From NCBI RefSeq assembly GCF_000025225.2, contig NC_013895.2, positions 248,001 through 312,000 of the forward strand: a stretch of DNA of 64,000 bases, in the 5' to 3' direction. Below the pieces are notes generated by a model, which was not told where the DNA came from, searched no databases, and saw nothing but the letters and a program-made list of their open reading frames with translations. The stretch comes from Mageeibacillus indolicus UPII9-5 (GTDB lineage Bacteria; Bacillota; Clostridia; Saccharofermentanales; Fastidiosipilaceae). Positions 21,017 to 30,019 of this stretch are shown piece after piece. The position numbers and the translations under genes were made by a program. The first letter of the stretch is position 1. Each line of letters starts with the position of its first letter.

Positions 21017-22447
21017 TCAGCTGCGGTTATTTTGCTTTTTGGCAATTTGCGGCAGGATGAGACCTAAGCCGATAAGAACGAACGGCGTAATTACTTTCAT
21101 GCAGAATTTAAACGGGTCTTCGTCATACATGCCTAAGGCACAGGAGGCAGCAGTCAAGGCGAAGCACCAGCCGCCGAGGAAGATTCCCATGGTCTTATTT
21201 TTGGTGAAGATGTATTCCGCGGAATGTGCTGCCGCTTTTTTCAGGCCGATGTAGGCGACAAACACCCATAAGTAACGTAACGGCATGCAGACGGAATTAA
21301 GTTTAATCAAGAATTTAACCATTTCGTTCACTTGGCCGATTCCGAACATCGGGATAATCAAGAGGCTGAGGACGATGACAGAAATTAATTTGATGCCATT
21401 GACATAGGCTCCTTTGTGGTTTCCCTTGCGCATGAATTTCGGGATGAATTCATGGTCGGAAGATTCAATTAAGATACGCAGCGGCGCGTCAATAGAGAGA
21501 ACCATGACGGCAAATTGGGCGACTACGATAGATATTGCATAGAGAATAACGAAGAGATTGCCAACTCCGTACCAATTTCCTAACATTTGGAATGCTTCAT
21601 AAGCACCGTTGGTTACGAGATCCTTGGGTGGGTTGAGCGGATCAAACATCATGGCAAGGGCGATTGTCCCAAGAATGGCGGTGGTGATGACCATAGCGGT
21701 CATGAAGATGATGCCGCGAGGAAATCCTTTGCCAGGATTTTTTACTTTGTTTACATAAGGTGAAATTTTTTCACAACCGCCTACGGCAAAGAGGAGGACG
21801 CTGAAGGAAGTGACGTATTTCCAGTCGAAGGTCGGCAGCAAAGTTGTTGAATTAAAGCTGACTCGGTTGAAACTGATGTCGCGGAAAAGCGGGGCGGAAA
21901 TAGCCATGAGAATGAAGAGTAACGACATGACTAACCCGGCAAGACCGGCAATCGAGGTGATTTTTTTAACAATATTAATGCCTTGCAAGGCTGTTACGAC
22001 AACGAGGAGGAAGATAATAATGCAAATTAATTGGATAACTTGAAAATTAAAGTCGCTGGCGCGTTTATCTCCCCAGATTGCCCAACTTCCGGCCACAACT
22101 ATATTGAGTGGTTTTTGGGAAATATAGGGCATGTGAACCACCCAATAGGTCCAACCGGCATAATAGGCTAACTTTTTACTGAAGCTTTGCTCGACCCACG
22201 AGGACACACCGCCGCCGGCTTCTTTGAAGGCCGAACCCATTTCGCCGACCATCAAGGCATAGGGCACGAAGTAGATTACAAAAACTATGACCCAAGTCAA
22301 GATGGATCGCATACCGCCATAGAAGGCGTAACCGTTGATTACATTTCCGAAGCCCCAAACCGTCATGAAGGCCATCATTGCCAGTGTTTGCCAGGTAATG
22401 TTACGTTGCTTGGCATCCAATGGTACTTTTTGCGTTGCTTTTTCCAT
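21017..22447 (-). CDS. APC-superfamily amino acid permease (glutamate:GABA antiporter-like)
   Basis: A 476-residue polytopic membrane protein with about 12 hydrophobic segments. The first TM holds the VWGFGNVINGYAFYGG unwound-helix pattern of APC carriers, followed by GEMGSAFKEAGGGVSSWV (end of TM2), a stretch conserved in GadC/YjeM-type transporters. I prefer the second ATG (MEKATQKVP, 22447): AGCAGG lies 7-12 bp upstream of it, while the first in-frame ATG at 22468 has no site. It probably exchanges or imports an amino acid; which one is not visible. A 350-bp leader region separates it from the SDR gene upstream on the same strand, and its own terminator lies just past its 3' end. Confidence 0.85.
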   Translation of the reverse strand: MEKATQKVPLDAKQRNITWQTLAMMAFMTVWGFGNVINGYAFYGGMRSILTWVIVFVIYFVPYALMVGEMGSAFKEAGGGVSSWVEQSFSKKLAYYAGWTYWVVHMPYISQKPLNIVVAGSWAIWGDKRASDFNFQVIQLICIIIFLLVVVTALQGINIVKKITSIAGLAGLVMSLLFILMAISAPLFRDISFNRVSFNSTTLLPTFDWKYVTSFSVLLFAVGGCEKISPYVNKVKNPGKGFPRGIIFMTAMVITTAILGTIALAMMFDPLNPPKDLVTNGAYEAFQMLGNWYGVGNLFVILYAISIVVAQFAVMVLSIDAPLRILIESSDHEFIPKFMRKGNHKGAYVNGIKLISVIVLSLLIIPMFGIGQVNEMVKFLIKLNSVCMPLRYLWVFVAYIGLKKAAAHSAEYIFTKNKTMGIFLGGWCFALTAASCALGMYDEDPFKFCMKVITPFVLIGLGLILPQIAKKQNNRS

Positions 22448-22799
22448 AGTAGTACCTGCTTCTTTCATAATATTTGTAAATAAAATGTATAAATTTTATT
22501 ACAATTCCATTCTAGCAGAAAAAATCAATTAAAGGGAGATATTCGGAAATAAAAATCGTTTTTAATGATAAAAAGAAAATAAATAGTAGAAAAAAAGACG
22601 CAATTTTTCTTGGCGTTTGAAAGATAGCTGAATATTTAATCGGGGGGGACTGAAGACAGCTGAAAAGCACTGCGGTGAAAGCTGAAAAACATTTCGGCTG
22701 AAGTTGATGACCCAGAATCTTACATGCAGGATTAGCTTAGTTTCTCCCAAGGAGAGGGATATTCTCAGGGTGGTTTAGATAATGTGTAAAGGTTTCGGG
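22448..22799. other. Intergenic stretch between the SDR and permease genes
   Basis: 352 bp without a credible gene. It holds a putative minus-strand terminator (22590-22616), a run of seven G (within 22641-22650) and an imperfect AGCTGAAAA repeat (three copies within 22658-22701). No riboswitch family that I know is recognisable on either strand. Confidence 0.5.
22590..22616 (-). terminator. Putative terminator downstream of the SDR gene
   Basis: On the minus strand, ACGCCAA / TTGCGT pair (one bulge) around a short A-rich loop and are followed by seven T. It lies 180 bp beyond the SDR stop. Confidence 0.5.
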
Positions 22800-23630
22800 T
22801 CACGCGTATAATTTTCCGACTATATAGTTGGCCAAACGAATCGGTAAAAAACGGAACAGGAGTACGGCTGCTTTATATGAAATATCTACTGGATACAAGG
22901 GCTTAGGGTGATTGACAGCAGCGGCTTTGACAATCGCAGCGGCGATGTGCTCGGCCGGCTTGCCGTGCAGTTCATCATTTTCCATGCGTTTAAGTGAAGC
23001 GGCGCAGCGTTCGCGATAGCACAGCGGTTCGGCTGAGAGGTCGACGGGCTTGCGGGCTGCGGTGAAGCCGGTGGATACATCTCCGGGCAAAATGGCTACG
23101 GCATTCGCCCCGGTGCCGCGAAGTTCGTTGGCTAAGCCCAGAGTTAGGGCAATCAGCCCAGCTTTGCTGACTGAATAGGCGGTTTGAAAAGGGATAGGAA
23201 CGGCTCCGGCAACTGAAGATACAATGATAATGCGACCGCAGCTTTTGCGTAAATAGGGTAAAACGGCTTTGGCCAAGTGAATTGCTCCATGTAAGTTGAC
23301 ATCCAGTTGTCGATCCAAATCAGCCGAAACGGCAGCTTCGATTGAGCCGGCAATACCGTAGCCAGCATTACTGACAACCAAGTCGATGTGGCCTTGTTCT
23401 TCAGCTATTTGCTTAATCGCAGCATAGATTTGCTCGGGTTGACTGACATCACATTGAATATTAAGTACGGTATTATTGGCACGGCGGCTTAAGTTATAAA
23501 CAATATACCCTTGTTTCAGCAGTTTTGCGGCGACCGCTTCGCCGATACCGCTGGAAGCCCCGGTTATAACGGCCACTTTAGTTGAAGATACATTGCCCGG
23601 GACGATGCTTGAGGTGGTTTGCTGAGTCAT
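22800..23630 (-). CDS. Short-chain dehydrogenase/reductase (SDR), classical
   Basis: A 276-residue cytoplasmic NAD(P)-dependent oxidoreductase. The cofactor motif TGASSGIG is at 23-30, NAG at 88-90, and the catalytic Ser139-Tyr152-Lys156 set (SSV..., YSVSK) is intact. RR at 49-50 after the second strand (LSRRAN) suggests a preference for NADP(H), by the usual rule for basic residues there. The C-terminus ends in a hydrophobic FRFLPIRLANYIVGKLYA stretch that could contact membrane lipid. The substrate is unknown. The start has a GAAAGGA site. It lies 178 bp after the MATE gene on the same strand and may be separately transcribed. Confidence 0.9.
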   Translation of the reverse strand: MTQQTTSSIVPGNVSSTKVAVITGASSGIGEAVAAKLLKQGYIVYNLSRRANNTVLNIQCDVSQPEQIYAAIKQIAEEQGHIDLVVSNAGYGIAGSIEAAVSADLDRQLDVNLHGAIHLAKAVLPYLRKSCGRIIIVSSVAGAVPIPFQTAYSVSKAGLIALTLGLANELRGTGANAVAILPGDVSTGFTAARKPVDLSAEPLCYRERCAASLKRMENDELHGKPAEHIAAAIVKAAAVNHPKPLYPVDISYKAAVLLFRFLPIRLANYIVGKLYA

Positions 23631-23807
23631 ATTATTTCTTTCCTTTCATCCTCCGAAGTGCCCAAAATAAATTACAAGAAAGATTATAAATTCTTTTATG
23701 CAATTGCGCCACTGGTTGTAAAATAGACGTAAAATAGACGATAACTAATGCCATATAGCTGTCGATGTCGCTATTGGTACCGGCAAGTGACTCTAATGGA
23801 TATTTCG

Positions 23808-25163
23808 TCAGTCTTTTATGTACAAAGGATTGACTGTTGTTTGAATCAAACGGTGAAAAGCGAATGCGGACATGACGAATGCTACGGCTTCGGCGATGGG
23901 AAATGCCCACCAGATATAACTAAGCTCTCCCCATAACGAAATAATATAGGCCAACGGCAAGATGACGATCAACTGCCGGGTTACGGAAACAATCATGCTT
24001 ATGGTGCCGTGGCCGAGGGCTTGAAAAAATCCGGAAAAAGTGACGCAGACGGCGGCTATAGGAAAGCTGTAGGAAATGCTGCGTAGAGCGGGGATACCGA
24101 TAGTCAGCATCAAAGGGGTAGGATTAAACAGTTCAATTAGCTCAGCGGCAAATACTTGCATACCTATAAAGCCGAAAAGCATGATCATAACCGCGTAGAC
24201 TGTAGCAAGCTTAACGGTTTTTTTGATTCTTGCCGGTTTTTCCGCTCCATAATTAAAGGCGATAATCGGTATGGAGGCATTGTTCAAACCGAAGACCGGC
24301 ATGAATAGGAAACTTTGAATTTTAAAATAAATCCCCAACACTGCCACGGCGGTTGATGAAAAGCGGCCGATAATTGTATTTAGTCCGAAAATGAGAAAAG
24401 AGCCGATAGAAGCCATAACAGAGGACGGCAGGCCTATACGTAATATTTCCCACAAGATTTTGCTGTCAGGGCGCAGATGCTTTAATTTTAGGTGAATATC
24501 ATGGTTGAATATGTGATTAAAAATAAAGGCTGCGATAGCGGCAATGAGCTGACTCGTTACGGTGGCATAGGCTGCACCCGCTATCCCGAAGGCCGGAAAA
24601 CCGCAATACCCGAAAATCAATATCGGATCCAGAATTATGTTCAAGATTGCGCCGAACCCCTGAACGATCATTGTCGGCAGGCTTCGGCCGGTTGCTTGCA
24701 GGATGCGCTCGAACATGATCTCAAAGTAAAGACCGCCGGAAAGCAACATACAGATTTTAAGATAGCGTATTCCACCATAAGCTATATCGGCGTTGGCGGT
24801 TTGTAGATGCATGAAAGGCTCACTGCCGAATACGGAAAAGACAATACTAGCAATTGCACAGCAAAGGGCCAAAAATACGCCGTTGCCGGCGGTGTGTTCC
24901 GCAACGCTAAAATTTTTGCGACCCAGATTGCGCGCGACGACGGCATTAACTCCCACAGCTAAGCCAATATTAAAAGCCATAAACAGCATTTGGATCGGAA
25001 AAGCCAGGGAAACCGCTGTCAATGCGTTTTCACTGATCTGAGCTACATAAATGCTGTCGACAATGTTATAAAGTGCACTGATGAGCATGGCAACCATTAT
25101 AGGCAGGGCCATAGTAATCAGGAGGCGATTTTCGGGCATCGTGCCCATTTTATTTTCGTTCAT
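23808..25163 (-). CDS. MATE-family multidrug efflux transporter
   Basis: A 451-residue membrane protein with 12 predicted TM helices in two MatE repeats. The N-terminal pattern (PENRLLITMALPIMVAMLISALYNIVDSIYVAQ) and the second-repeat counterpart (RIGLPSSVMASIGSFLIFGLNTIIGRFSS) are typical of the NorM/DinF-like clostridial group. It would export cationic drugs or metabolites using an H+ or Na+ gradient; the ligand cannot be predicted. The GGGAG site before the ATG supports the start. Confidence 0.93.
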   Translation of the reverse strand: MNENKMGTMPENRLLITMALPIMVAMLISALYNIVDSIYVAQISENALTAVSLAFPIQMLFMAFNIGLAVGVNAVVARNLGRKNFSVAEHTAGNGVFLALCCAIASIVFSVFGSEPFMHLQTANADIAYGGIRYLKICMLLSGGLYFEIMFERILQATGRSLPTMIVQGFGAILNIILDPILIFGYCGFPAFGIAGAAYATVTSQLIAAIAAFIFNHIFNHDIHLKLKHLRPDSKILWEILRIGLPSSVMASIGSFLIFGLNTIIGRFSSTAVAVLGIYFKIQSFLFMPVFGLNNASIPIIAFNYGAEKPARIKKTVKLATVYAVMIMLFGFIGMQVFAAELIELFNPTPLMLTIGIPALRSISYSFPIAAVCVTFSGFFQALGHGTISMIVSVTRQLIVILPLAYIISLWGELSYIWWAFPIAEAVAFVMSAFAFHRLIQTTVNPLYIKD

Positions 25164-25455
25164 CGAAAACTCCCGGAAATATTTAATTTATTACGTTGCG
25201 TCGAATAAAATTAAGCTGTATTGATTGTGATCGAAGATTACATTATATAAAAGCTTGCTATTTGCGAAACGAATATTTATATTAGTTTAACATGGAATGC
25301 GCCGCCAGCATAGTCGGGTTGGTTGCGGAGACAAATGCTGACGGCGCATGAAATGTGGAGGATTGTCATTAACAGTTTAGGCCTAGTGGCCTCTCGTTCC
25401 CGTATTCGCATTTGGGGAAGGCGGGAAGAATTCGAAATTAAAATTTACTTTAGTA
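25164..25455. other. Intergenic stretch between brnQ and the MATE gene, with a long inverted repeat
   Basis: 292 bp without a gene. ATGCGCCGCCAGCA (25297-25310) and TGCTGACGGCGCAT (25336-25349) form a 13-of-14 bp stem around a 25-nt loop. No T-run lies on either side, so it is not a simple terminator. The remainder is AT-rich and probably carries the MATE promoter. Confidence 0.5.
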
Positions 25456-26805
25456 TTATTTACTTTGATCAATTACGACTGCAGTGGAACATTGCCGGCA
25501 AAATATTTTACCTGCTCCGAAACTGACGACAAAGACAAGTAAGGTCGGAACCAGCCATGCTAAGCTGTATTCGCTCAAAGGTAATTTTCTTAGCAACTCA
25601 CCCAGGCTTTGCGGCAAGAAATTCATATTGTTGATAACGTCCACAAAGCTAAAGAATAAGCAGGTGTAGATAGTGACCGTGAAAATATGTTTGTTGTTTG
25701 AGTAGAAGTCGTAGCCTACGCCGAGCAAAATTAAGACAACGGATACCGGACTCATGATCAACAAGGTTGGCAGAGAGAATTTGATGATGGCATCCAAGCC
25801 GAAATTAGCCAAAACACAGGAAATAAGGCTTATTAAAATGACCATCGCGCGATAAGAAATCTTCGGGATAAGTTTACTGAAGTATTGCGACAGGGACATG
25901 ATCAAGCCGATGCAGGTCGTCAAGCAGGCCAAGCTGAAGACGGTTATGACCAACAGATACCCACCGTAACCCAAAGCCACCCTTGAGGTGAAACGCAAGA
26001 TATCCGCTCCGTTTGTCGTATCAGGCCACAGTGCAGCCGTAGTTACGCCAATATAGGTGAGCATTGCATATATGACTAGCAGCAGCGAACCCGCAATGAA
26101 AGCGGCCATATAGGTGTACTTTTTGCCGACTTTTTCGTCATCCGTAAGTTTAAGCGACTTTATAGCCACGGCGATGGCGAAACCGAAGTTCAGCGAAGCC
26201 AAGGCGTCCATGGTGTTGTAACCATCCAATATTCCGTTCAAAAAAGTGGAACTTTGATAAGCACCGGTTGAAGGCCCGAAGTGAGCTGGGAGACGGATCA
26301 AAGTAGCTACAAAAAGGCAAAGAATTAGGAAAAGCAGTGTAGGTGTCAGTATTTTACCTACGCGCGGCACCATTTTAATTGGGCTGATGCAGAGCCAGCA
26401 AGCTAACGCGAAAAACAGAACAGTGTAGATCAATCTGGCCCAAACAACAGGGACGCTTACCGGCAAGAGGGGCTGAATTGCCATGGCAAAGGGCATGCTG
26501 CCGGCACGTGGAATACCCAAACCGGGGCCGATGGCAAGGTAGATAACGATCGGGAAGAGAATCCCGAAACGACGACTTACCTTGGCGGCCAAGGCAGGTG
26601 TACCGCCCATTTTGGCGACTGCAAGAATACCTAGTACAGGGCAAATAACAGCGGTTATGGCAAAGCCTAAGATGGCTGAAACGAAATTGCCTCCTGCCAA
26701 CTTACCCATGAGTGGGGGGAAGATTAGATTTCCGGCTCCGAAGAAGAAGCCGAAAAGCAAGAAACTTATTTGTAGTAGTGAACGAACTGATAATTGTTTC
26801 TGCAT
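25456..26805 (-). CDS. brnQ: Branched-chain amino acid:cation symporter, LIVCS family
   Basis: A 449-residue carrier with 12 hydrophobic segments that imports Leu, Ile or Val with Na+ or H+. The N-terminal FGFFFGAGNLIFPPLMGKLAG stretch is the family hallmark, followed by GPGLGIPRAG near 95. The C-terminal helix and the short QCSTAVVIDQ tail are unremarkable. The start ATG has a modest AAGGAAA site about 12 bp upstream. It diverges from metNIQ; the 333-bp intergenic region probably contains both promoters. Confidence 0.93.
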   Translation of the reverse strand: MQKQLSVRSLLQISFLLFGFFFGAGNLIFPPLMGKLAGGNFVSAILGFAITAVICPVLGILAVAKMGGTPALAAKVSRRFGILFPIVIYLAIGPGLGIPRAGSMPFAMAIQPLLPVSVPVVWARLIYTVLFFALACWLCISPIKMVPRVGKILTPTLLFLILCLFVATLIRLPAHFGPSTGAYQSSTFLNGILDGYNTMDALASLNFGFAIAVAIKSLKLTDDEKVGKKYTYMAAFIAGSLLLVIYAMLTYIGVTTAALWPDTTNGADILRFTSRVALGYGGYLLVITVFSLACLTTCIGLIMSLSQYFSKLIPKISYRAMVILISLISCVLANFGLDAIIKFSLPTLLIMSPVSVVLILLGVGYDFYSNNKHIFTVTIYTCLFFSFVDVINNMNFLPQSLGELLRKLPLSEYSLAWLVPTLLVFVVSFGAGKIFCRQCSTAVVIDQSK

Positions 26806-27138
26806 AGTCTAGTTTGTTTCCTTTTTTTAGTTTGATTAAGCCACTTCTCGCTACGGCTTAATAGGAGGATTTTATTGCCCCGGAACTTGCCTGTCCAGTG
26901 AATTTTTGTTATTTCCCACGTCAGCGAAAACTTGATTAATAACGTTCATATTTCTGAACTCATTTTGATGAATTTGTTTAGCCGTAAGGCCTAAAACGCC
27001 TGATTTTGACTGCTCATTTAATTTTTGAAGAAATAATGTTCAATACCGAATCGTTTTTTTAGCGAAACTTTGTGTAAATCTTTGATTTTTGCCGAGAAGG
27101 CGATTTAGGGGTTATACTGCAAAAATAAGTGTGATAGA
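26806..27138. other. Divergent intergenic region brnQ / metN
   Basis: 333 bp without a credible gene. It contains an 8-bp inverted repeat ATTAAGCC / GGCTTAAT (26835-26842 and 26855-26862) in the brnQ leader and the metN promoter. I looked for a SAM-I (S-box) or T-box leader, common upstream of met genes in Bacillota, and did not find the conserved cores. Confidence 0.5.
27089..27118 (+). promoter_or_regulatory. Promoter of metNIQ
   Basis: A -35 TTGCCG (27089-27094), an 18-bp spacer and a -10 TATACT (27113-27118). The predicted start near 27125 leaves a very short leader before the ATG at 27139. Confidence 0.55.
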
Positions 27139-28269
27139 ATGGTGAAACTTAATCAAACAGCCCATACTGAATTTAAAAATGATATGACGAGATTGCCTAT
27201 GAATGAGAATTTACAAACAAACATTACAAGATGTTCCGAGAGCGAACCGATGATCAAGATCGCTGGATTGACTAAGATTTACCGTGTTGGAGACCGCGTT
27301 TTTAAAGCGGTAGATGATGTTAGCTTGAGTGTAAACCGAAGTGAAATTTTCGGTATCATCGGCTTGAGCGGTGCCGGAAAATCGACTTTGATCCGCTGTA
27401 TTAATCGCTTGGAAGAACCGGATGAAGGTCAGATTTTAGTTGACGGAGTTAATATAACTGCCTGCAACCGCCATGAACTGTATGAGCAACGACGCGATAT
27501 CGGAATGATATTTCAAAATTTCAATTTGTTTCAGCAAAAAAATGTTTTTGAAAACATAGCTTATCCGTTGCGCATCGCCGGTCGTAACAAGGCCGAAATA
27601 AAGGAACGAGTTGAGGAACTTCTGGATTTTGTAATGTTGCGTGAAAAGAAATTCGCCTATCCGACATCTCTTTCCGGCGGCCAAAAACAGCGGGTTGCCA
27701 TTGCTAGAGCGATCGCCACCAATCCTAAAGTTTTGCTCAGTGACGAATCAACCTCAGCACTTGATCCGGCCAGCACGGCTCAGATTTTGGATCTCTTGCG
27801 CAAAACGGTGGATGTTTACGGCACCTCAGTCGTACTCATCACGCATCAAATGGAAGTAGCCAAGGACATTTGCGATCGAATTGCAGTTATGGAAAATGGC
27901 AAAATTATCGAAGAAAACGATGTCGAAACCTTGTTCCGTCGCCCGAAAACGCGGTTGGCGCAAAACTTGATTAAAACGGTAGCGGTTACTACCGAGGAAG
28001 CCCCGATTAATGCTTCAGATTATGAGGGCAGCGTTTATCGTCTCAGCTATGATGAAAAGGGGGCTGGCACGCCGGTATTAAGCAGGTGTATTGTTGACTG
28101 TAAAGTTGATATAAATATAATCGCCGGTAATATAAGTAAAGTAACCAACACAAGTGTCGGATATTTGTATGTGGAAATTTTGGGTGAGCGACAAAATACC
28201 GAGCAGGCGGTCAAATACTTGCGTGACCGTGGTGTCGTAGTACAGGAGGTGCAACATGAATTGGGATAA
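27139..28269 (+). CDS. metN: Methionine ABC transporter ATP-binding protein with NIL domain
   Basis: This ATPase powers methionine uptake through MetI and MetQ. Walker A GLSGAGKS is at 75-82, followed by LSGGQKQR and VLLSDESTSALDP. Residues ~300-375 are the C-terminal NIL (C2) regulatory domain, which binds methionine and inhibits transport in the E. coli protein. At 376 residues it is ~35 longer than usual because of a polar N-terminal extension before MIKIAGLTKIY. Translation may start at 27139 (GTGAT complementarity just upstream) or internally at 27250, where GAGAG lies ~7 bp upstream. The stop overlaps metI by 14 bp. Confidence 0.94.
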   Translation: MVKLNQTAHTEFKNDMTRLPMNENLQTNITRCSESEPMIKIAGLTKIYRVGDRVFKAVDDVSLSVNRSEIFGIIGLSGAGKSTLIRCINRLEEPDEGQILVDGVNITACNRHELYEQRRDIGMIFQNFNLFQQKNVFENIAYPLRIAGRNKAEIKERVEELLDFVMLREKKFAYPTSLSGGQKQRVAIARAIATNPKVLLSDESTSALDPASTAQILDLLRKTVDVYGTSVVLITHQMEVAKDICDRIAVMENGKIIEENDVETLFRRPKTRLAQNLIKTVAVTTEEAPINASDYEGSVYRLSYDEKGAGTPVLSRCIVDCKVDINIIAGNISKVTNTSVGYLYVEILGERQNTEQAVKYLRDRGVVVQEVQHELG

Positions 28270-28912
28270 TATTTTACGTTTAATCGTTCCAGCCTTGGGA
28301 CAAACCTTATACATGGTGGGCGCATCTTCCTTGATTGCCGTAGCTTTGGGGCTGCCGTTAGCGATTGTTCTTTACCTGACTCGCCCTGATGGTTTTTATC
28401 CTTGTCGGGCGGTATATCGTCTGCTTAACTGGTTTATCAATATATTGCGTTCTCTGCCGTTTGTTATCTTGATGTTTTTGATGTTTCCGGTCACGCGTCT
28501 GTTGGTCGGCAAAATCATCGGTTCGACGGCGTCAATTGTGCCGATAGCCGCTTCGGCGGCCCCGTTTGTGGCACGCTTATTTGAAAGTCATTTTCTGGAG
28601 ATCGATCGAGGAATAATTGAGGCCGCGCGGGCTATGGGCTCGCGTACTGGCCAAATAATCGGGAGGGTGATATTGCCGGAATCGTTGCCGGCCCTGGTTA
28701 ACGCTGTCACAATTACGATTATCAACGTCATTGCTTATTCGGCTATGGCGGGACTGATCGGGGGCGGCGGCCTGGGAGATGTGGCCAACGTGTACGGCTA
28801 CCAGATGCGTCGGTACGACATCATGTACTCTGCCGTCGTAGTAATTATCGTGATTGTGCAGATTGTTCAACACGTCGGCAATACCATTGCTGCTAAGCTT
28901 AACCACAAATAA
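28256..28912 (+). CDS. metI: Methionine ABC transporter permease
   Basis: A 218-residue inner-membrane subunit with five TM helices. The EAA loop that contacts MetN is GIIEAARAMGSRTGQIIGRVILPESLP (~118-144). The GLIGGGGLGDVANVYGYQMRRYD motif near the C-terminus is highly characteristic of MetI. It has an excellent AGGAGGT site, overlaps metN, and is followed 20 bp later by metQ. Confidence 0.95.
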   Translation: MNWDNILRLIVPALGQTLYMVGASSLIAVALGLPLAIVLYLTRPDGFYPCRAVYRLLNWFINILRSLPFVILMFLMFPVTRLLVGKIIGSTASIVPIAASAAPFVARLFESHFLEIDRGIIEAARAMGSRTGQIIGRVILPESLPALVNAVTITIINVIAYSAMAGLIGGGGLGDVANVYGYQMRRYDIMYSAVVVIIVIVQIVQHVGNTIAAKLNHK

Positions 28913-28932
28913 TTATCAACTTGGAGGATCTT

Positions 28933-29769
28933 ATGAAGAAAACTTTAGCAATATTATCTACTGTAATCAGCCTTACACTTGCGCTTACCGCTTGCGGAGG
29001 CAACGAAACGACTTCGGATAAAACCGGGACAGCTTCCGCTGCTGCCAGCCAGAAACTTGAAAAGATTAAAATCGGAGTCAGCTCAACGCCGCACGCTGTA
29101 ATTATTGAGAAATTACAGCCGGAATTTAAGGCAGCCGGCCTAGATGTGGAAAGTGTAATTTTTGAGGATTTCGTTCAACCGAATATTGCCCTGAACGATG
29201 GCTCACTGGATGCCAACTATTTCCAACACAAGCCTTACTTTGATGCTTTTACCAAAGAGCAAAAACTTGATTTGGAAGTCCTCGGCTACGTGCATATTGA
29301 ACCGATGGGTTTGTATTCAACCAAATATAAGTCAGTTGATGAAATCAAAGACGGCGATGAAATTCTTTTGCCGAATGACGTAACGAACGGCGCCCGCGCT
29401 CTGCTTCTTTTGGAAAAGGCCGGTTTACTGAAACTAAAATCCGATGCACTTGACGTTACTCCGTTGGATGTTAAAGAAAATCCGAAAAAACTTAAACTGA
29501 CCCAATTGAATGCGCCGACCATTCCAAGCGCTTATAAAGATGCGGCTGCCGGGGTCATAAACAGCAATTTCTTGATCAGTGCCGGTATCGATCCGTCCAC
29601 CGCTTTGATTCGTGAAGACGGTAAAAACAACCCGTATGCCAATTTGGTGGCTGTTCGCAAGGGTGATGCGGCCAAAGAGAAGTTCCAAAAATTAATTAAA
29701 GTGCTTACATCAGAAAAGGCGAAAGAAATTATTAAAACTGAGTTTAAAGGTGAAATTCAGCCGGCCTGA
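28933..29769 (+). CDS. metQ: Methionine-binding lipoprotein (NlpA family)
   Basis: The substrate-binding component of the methionine importer. From the chosen ATG (28933, GGAGG 5 bp upstream) it is 278 residues, with a lipobox LTAC and Cys21 for lipid anchoring. A longer TTG start at 28921 is only an artefact of the ribosome-binding site itself. The mature protein shows family features: KIGVSSTPHAVIIE, FEDFVQPNIALNDGSLDANYFQHKPY, and LPNDVTNGARALLLLEKAGL near 155-175. The operon ends at a strong hairpin. Confidence 0.95.
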   Translation: MKKTLAILSTVISLTLALTACGGNETTSDKTGTASAAASQKLEKIKIGVSSTPHAVIIEKLQPEFKAAGLDVESVIFEDFVQPNIALNDGSLDANYFQHKPYFDAFTKEQKLDLEVLGYVHIEPMGLYSTKYKSVDEIKDGDEILLPNDVTNGARALLLLEKAGLLKLKSDALDVTPLDVKENPKKLKLTQLNAPTIPSAYKDAAAGVINSNFLISAGIDPSTALIREDGKNNPYANLVAVRKGDAAKEKFQKLIKVLTSEKAKEIIKTEFKGEIQPA

Positions 29770-29904
29770 GGTCTCACTTGATGATTTAGCCTGAATCATG
29801 TGCCTGTTACCCAACTAATTATAAATATTCTGTTTTTTATTTACAGTCTCCCGACGATCTCGATTGAATTTAATACTTGCCGTGATGTGGCTGATATTGT
29901 AAAG

Positions 29905-29945
29905 TAAAGTCGATTGCTCAAATTGAGCAGTCGACTTTTATTTTT
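29905..29945 (+). terminator. Terminator of metNIQ
   Basis: A 14-bp stem AAGTCGATTGCTCA / TGAGCAGTCGACTT (one G-T pair) has an AAT loop and is followed by TTTATTTTT. It lies 136 bp after the metQ stop. Confidence 0.85.
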
Positions 29946-30019
29946 ACTTTATTTGATACTGATCAACTGATCAAAGATTTAACGCATCAAAGAATTAATG
30001 CATGGAAAGGATGAGATGA

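Noticed and set aside
22741-22800. CTGAGAATATCCCTCTCC on the minus strand resembles part of a TPP riboswitch
   Set aside because: The other conserved TPP elements (GGGG box, GAACCTGATC and GGGA) are missing.
26806-27138. Possible SAM (S-box) or T-box riboswitch before metN
   Set aside because: No S-box core or T-box motif is visible on the plus strand, and the likely promoter lies too close to the start.
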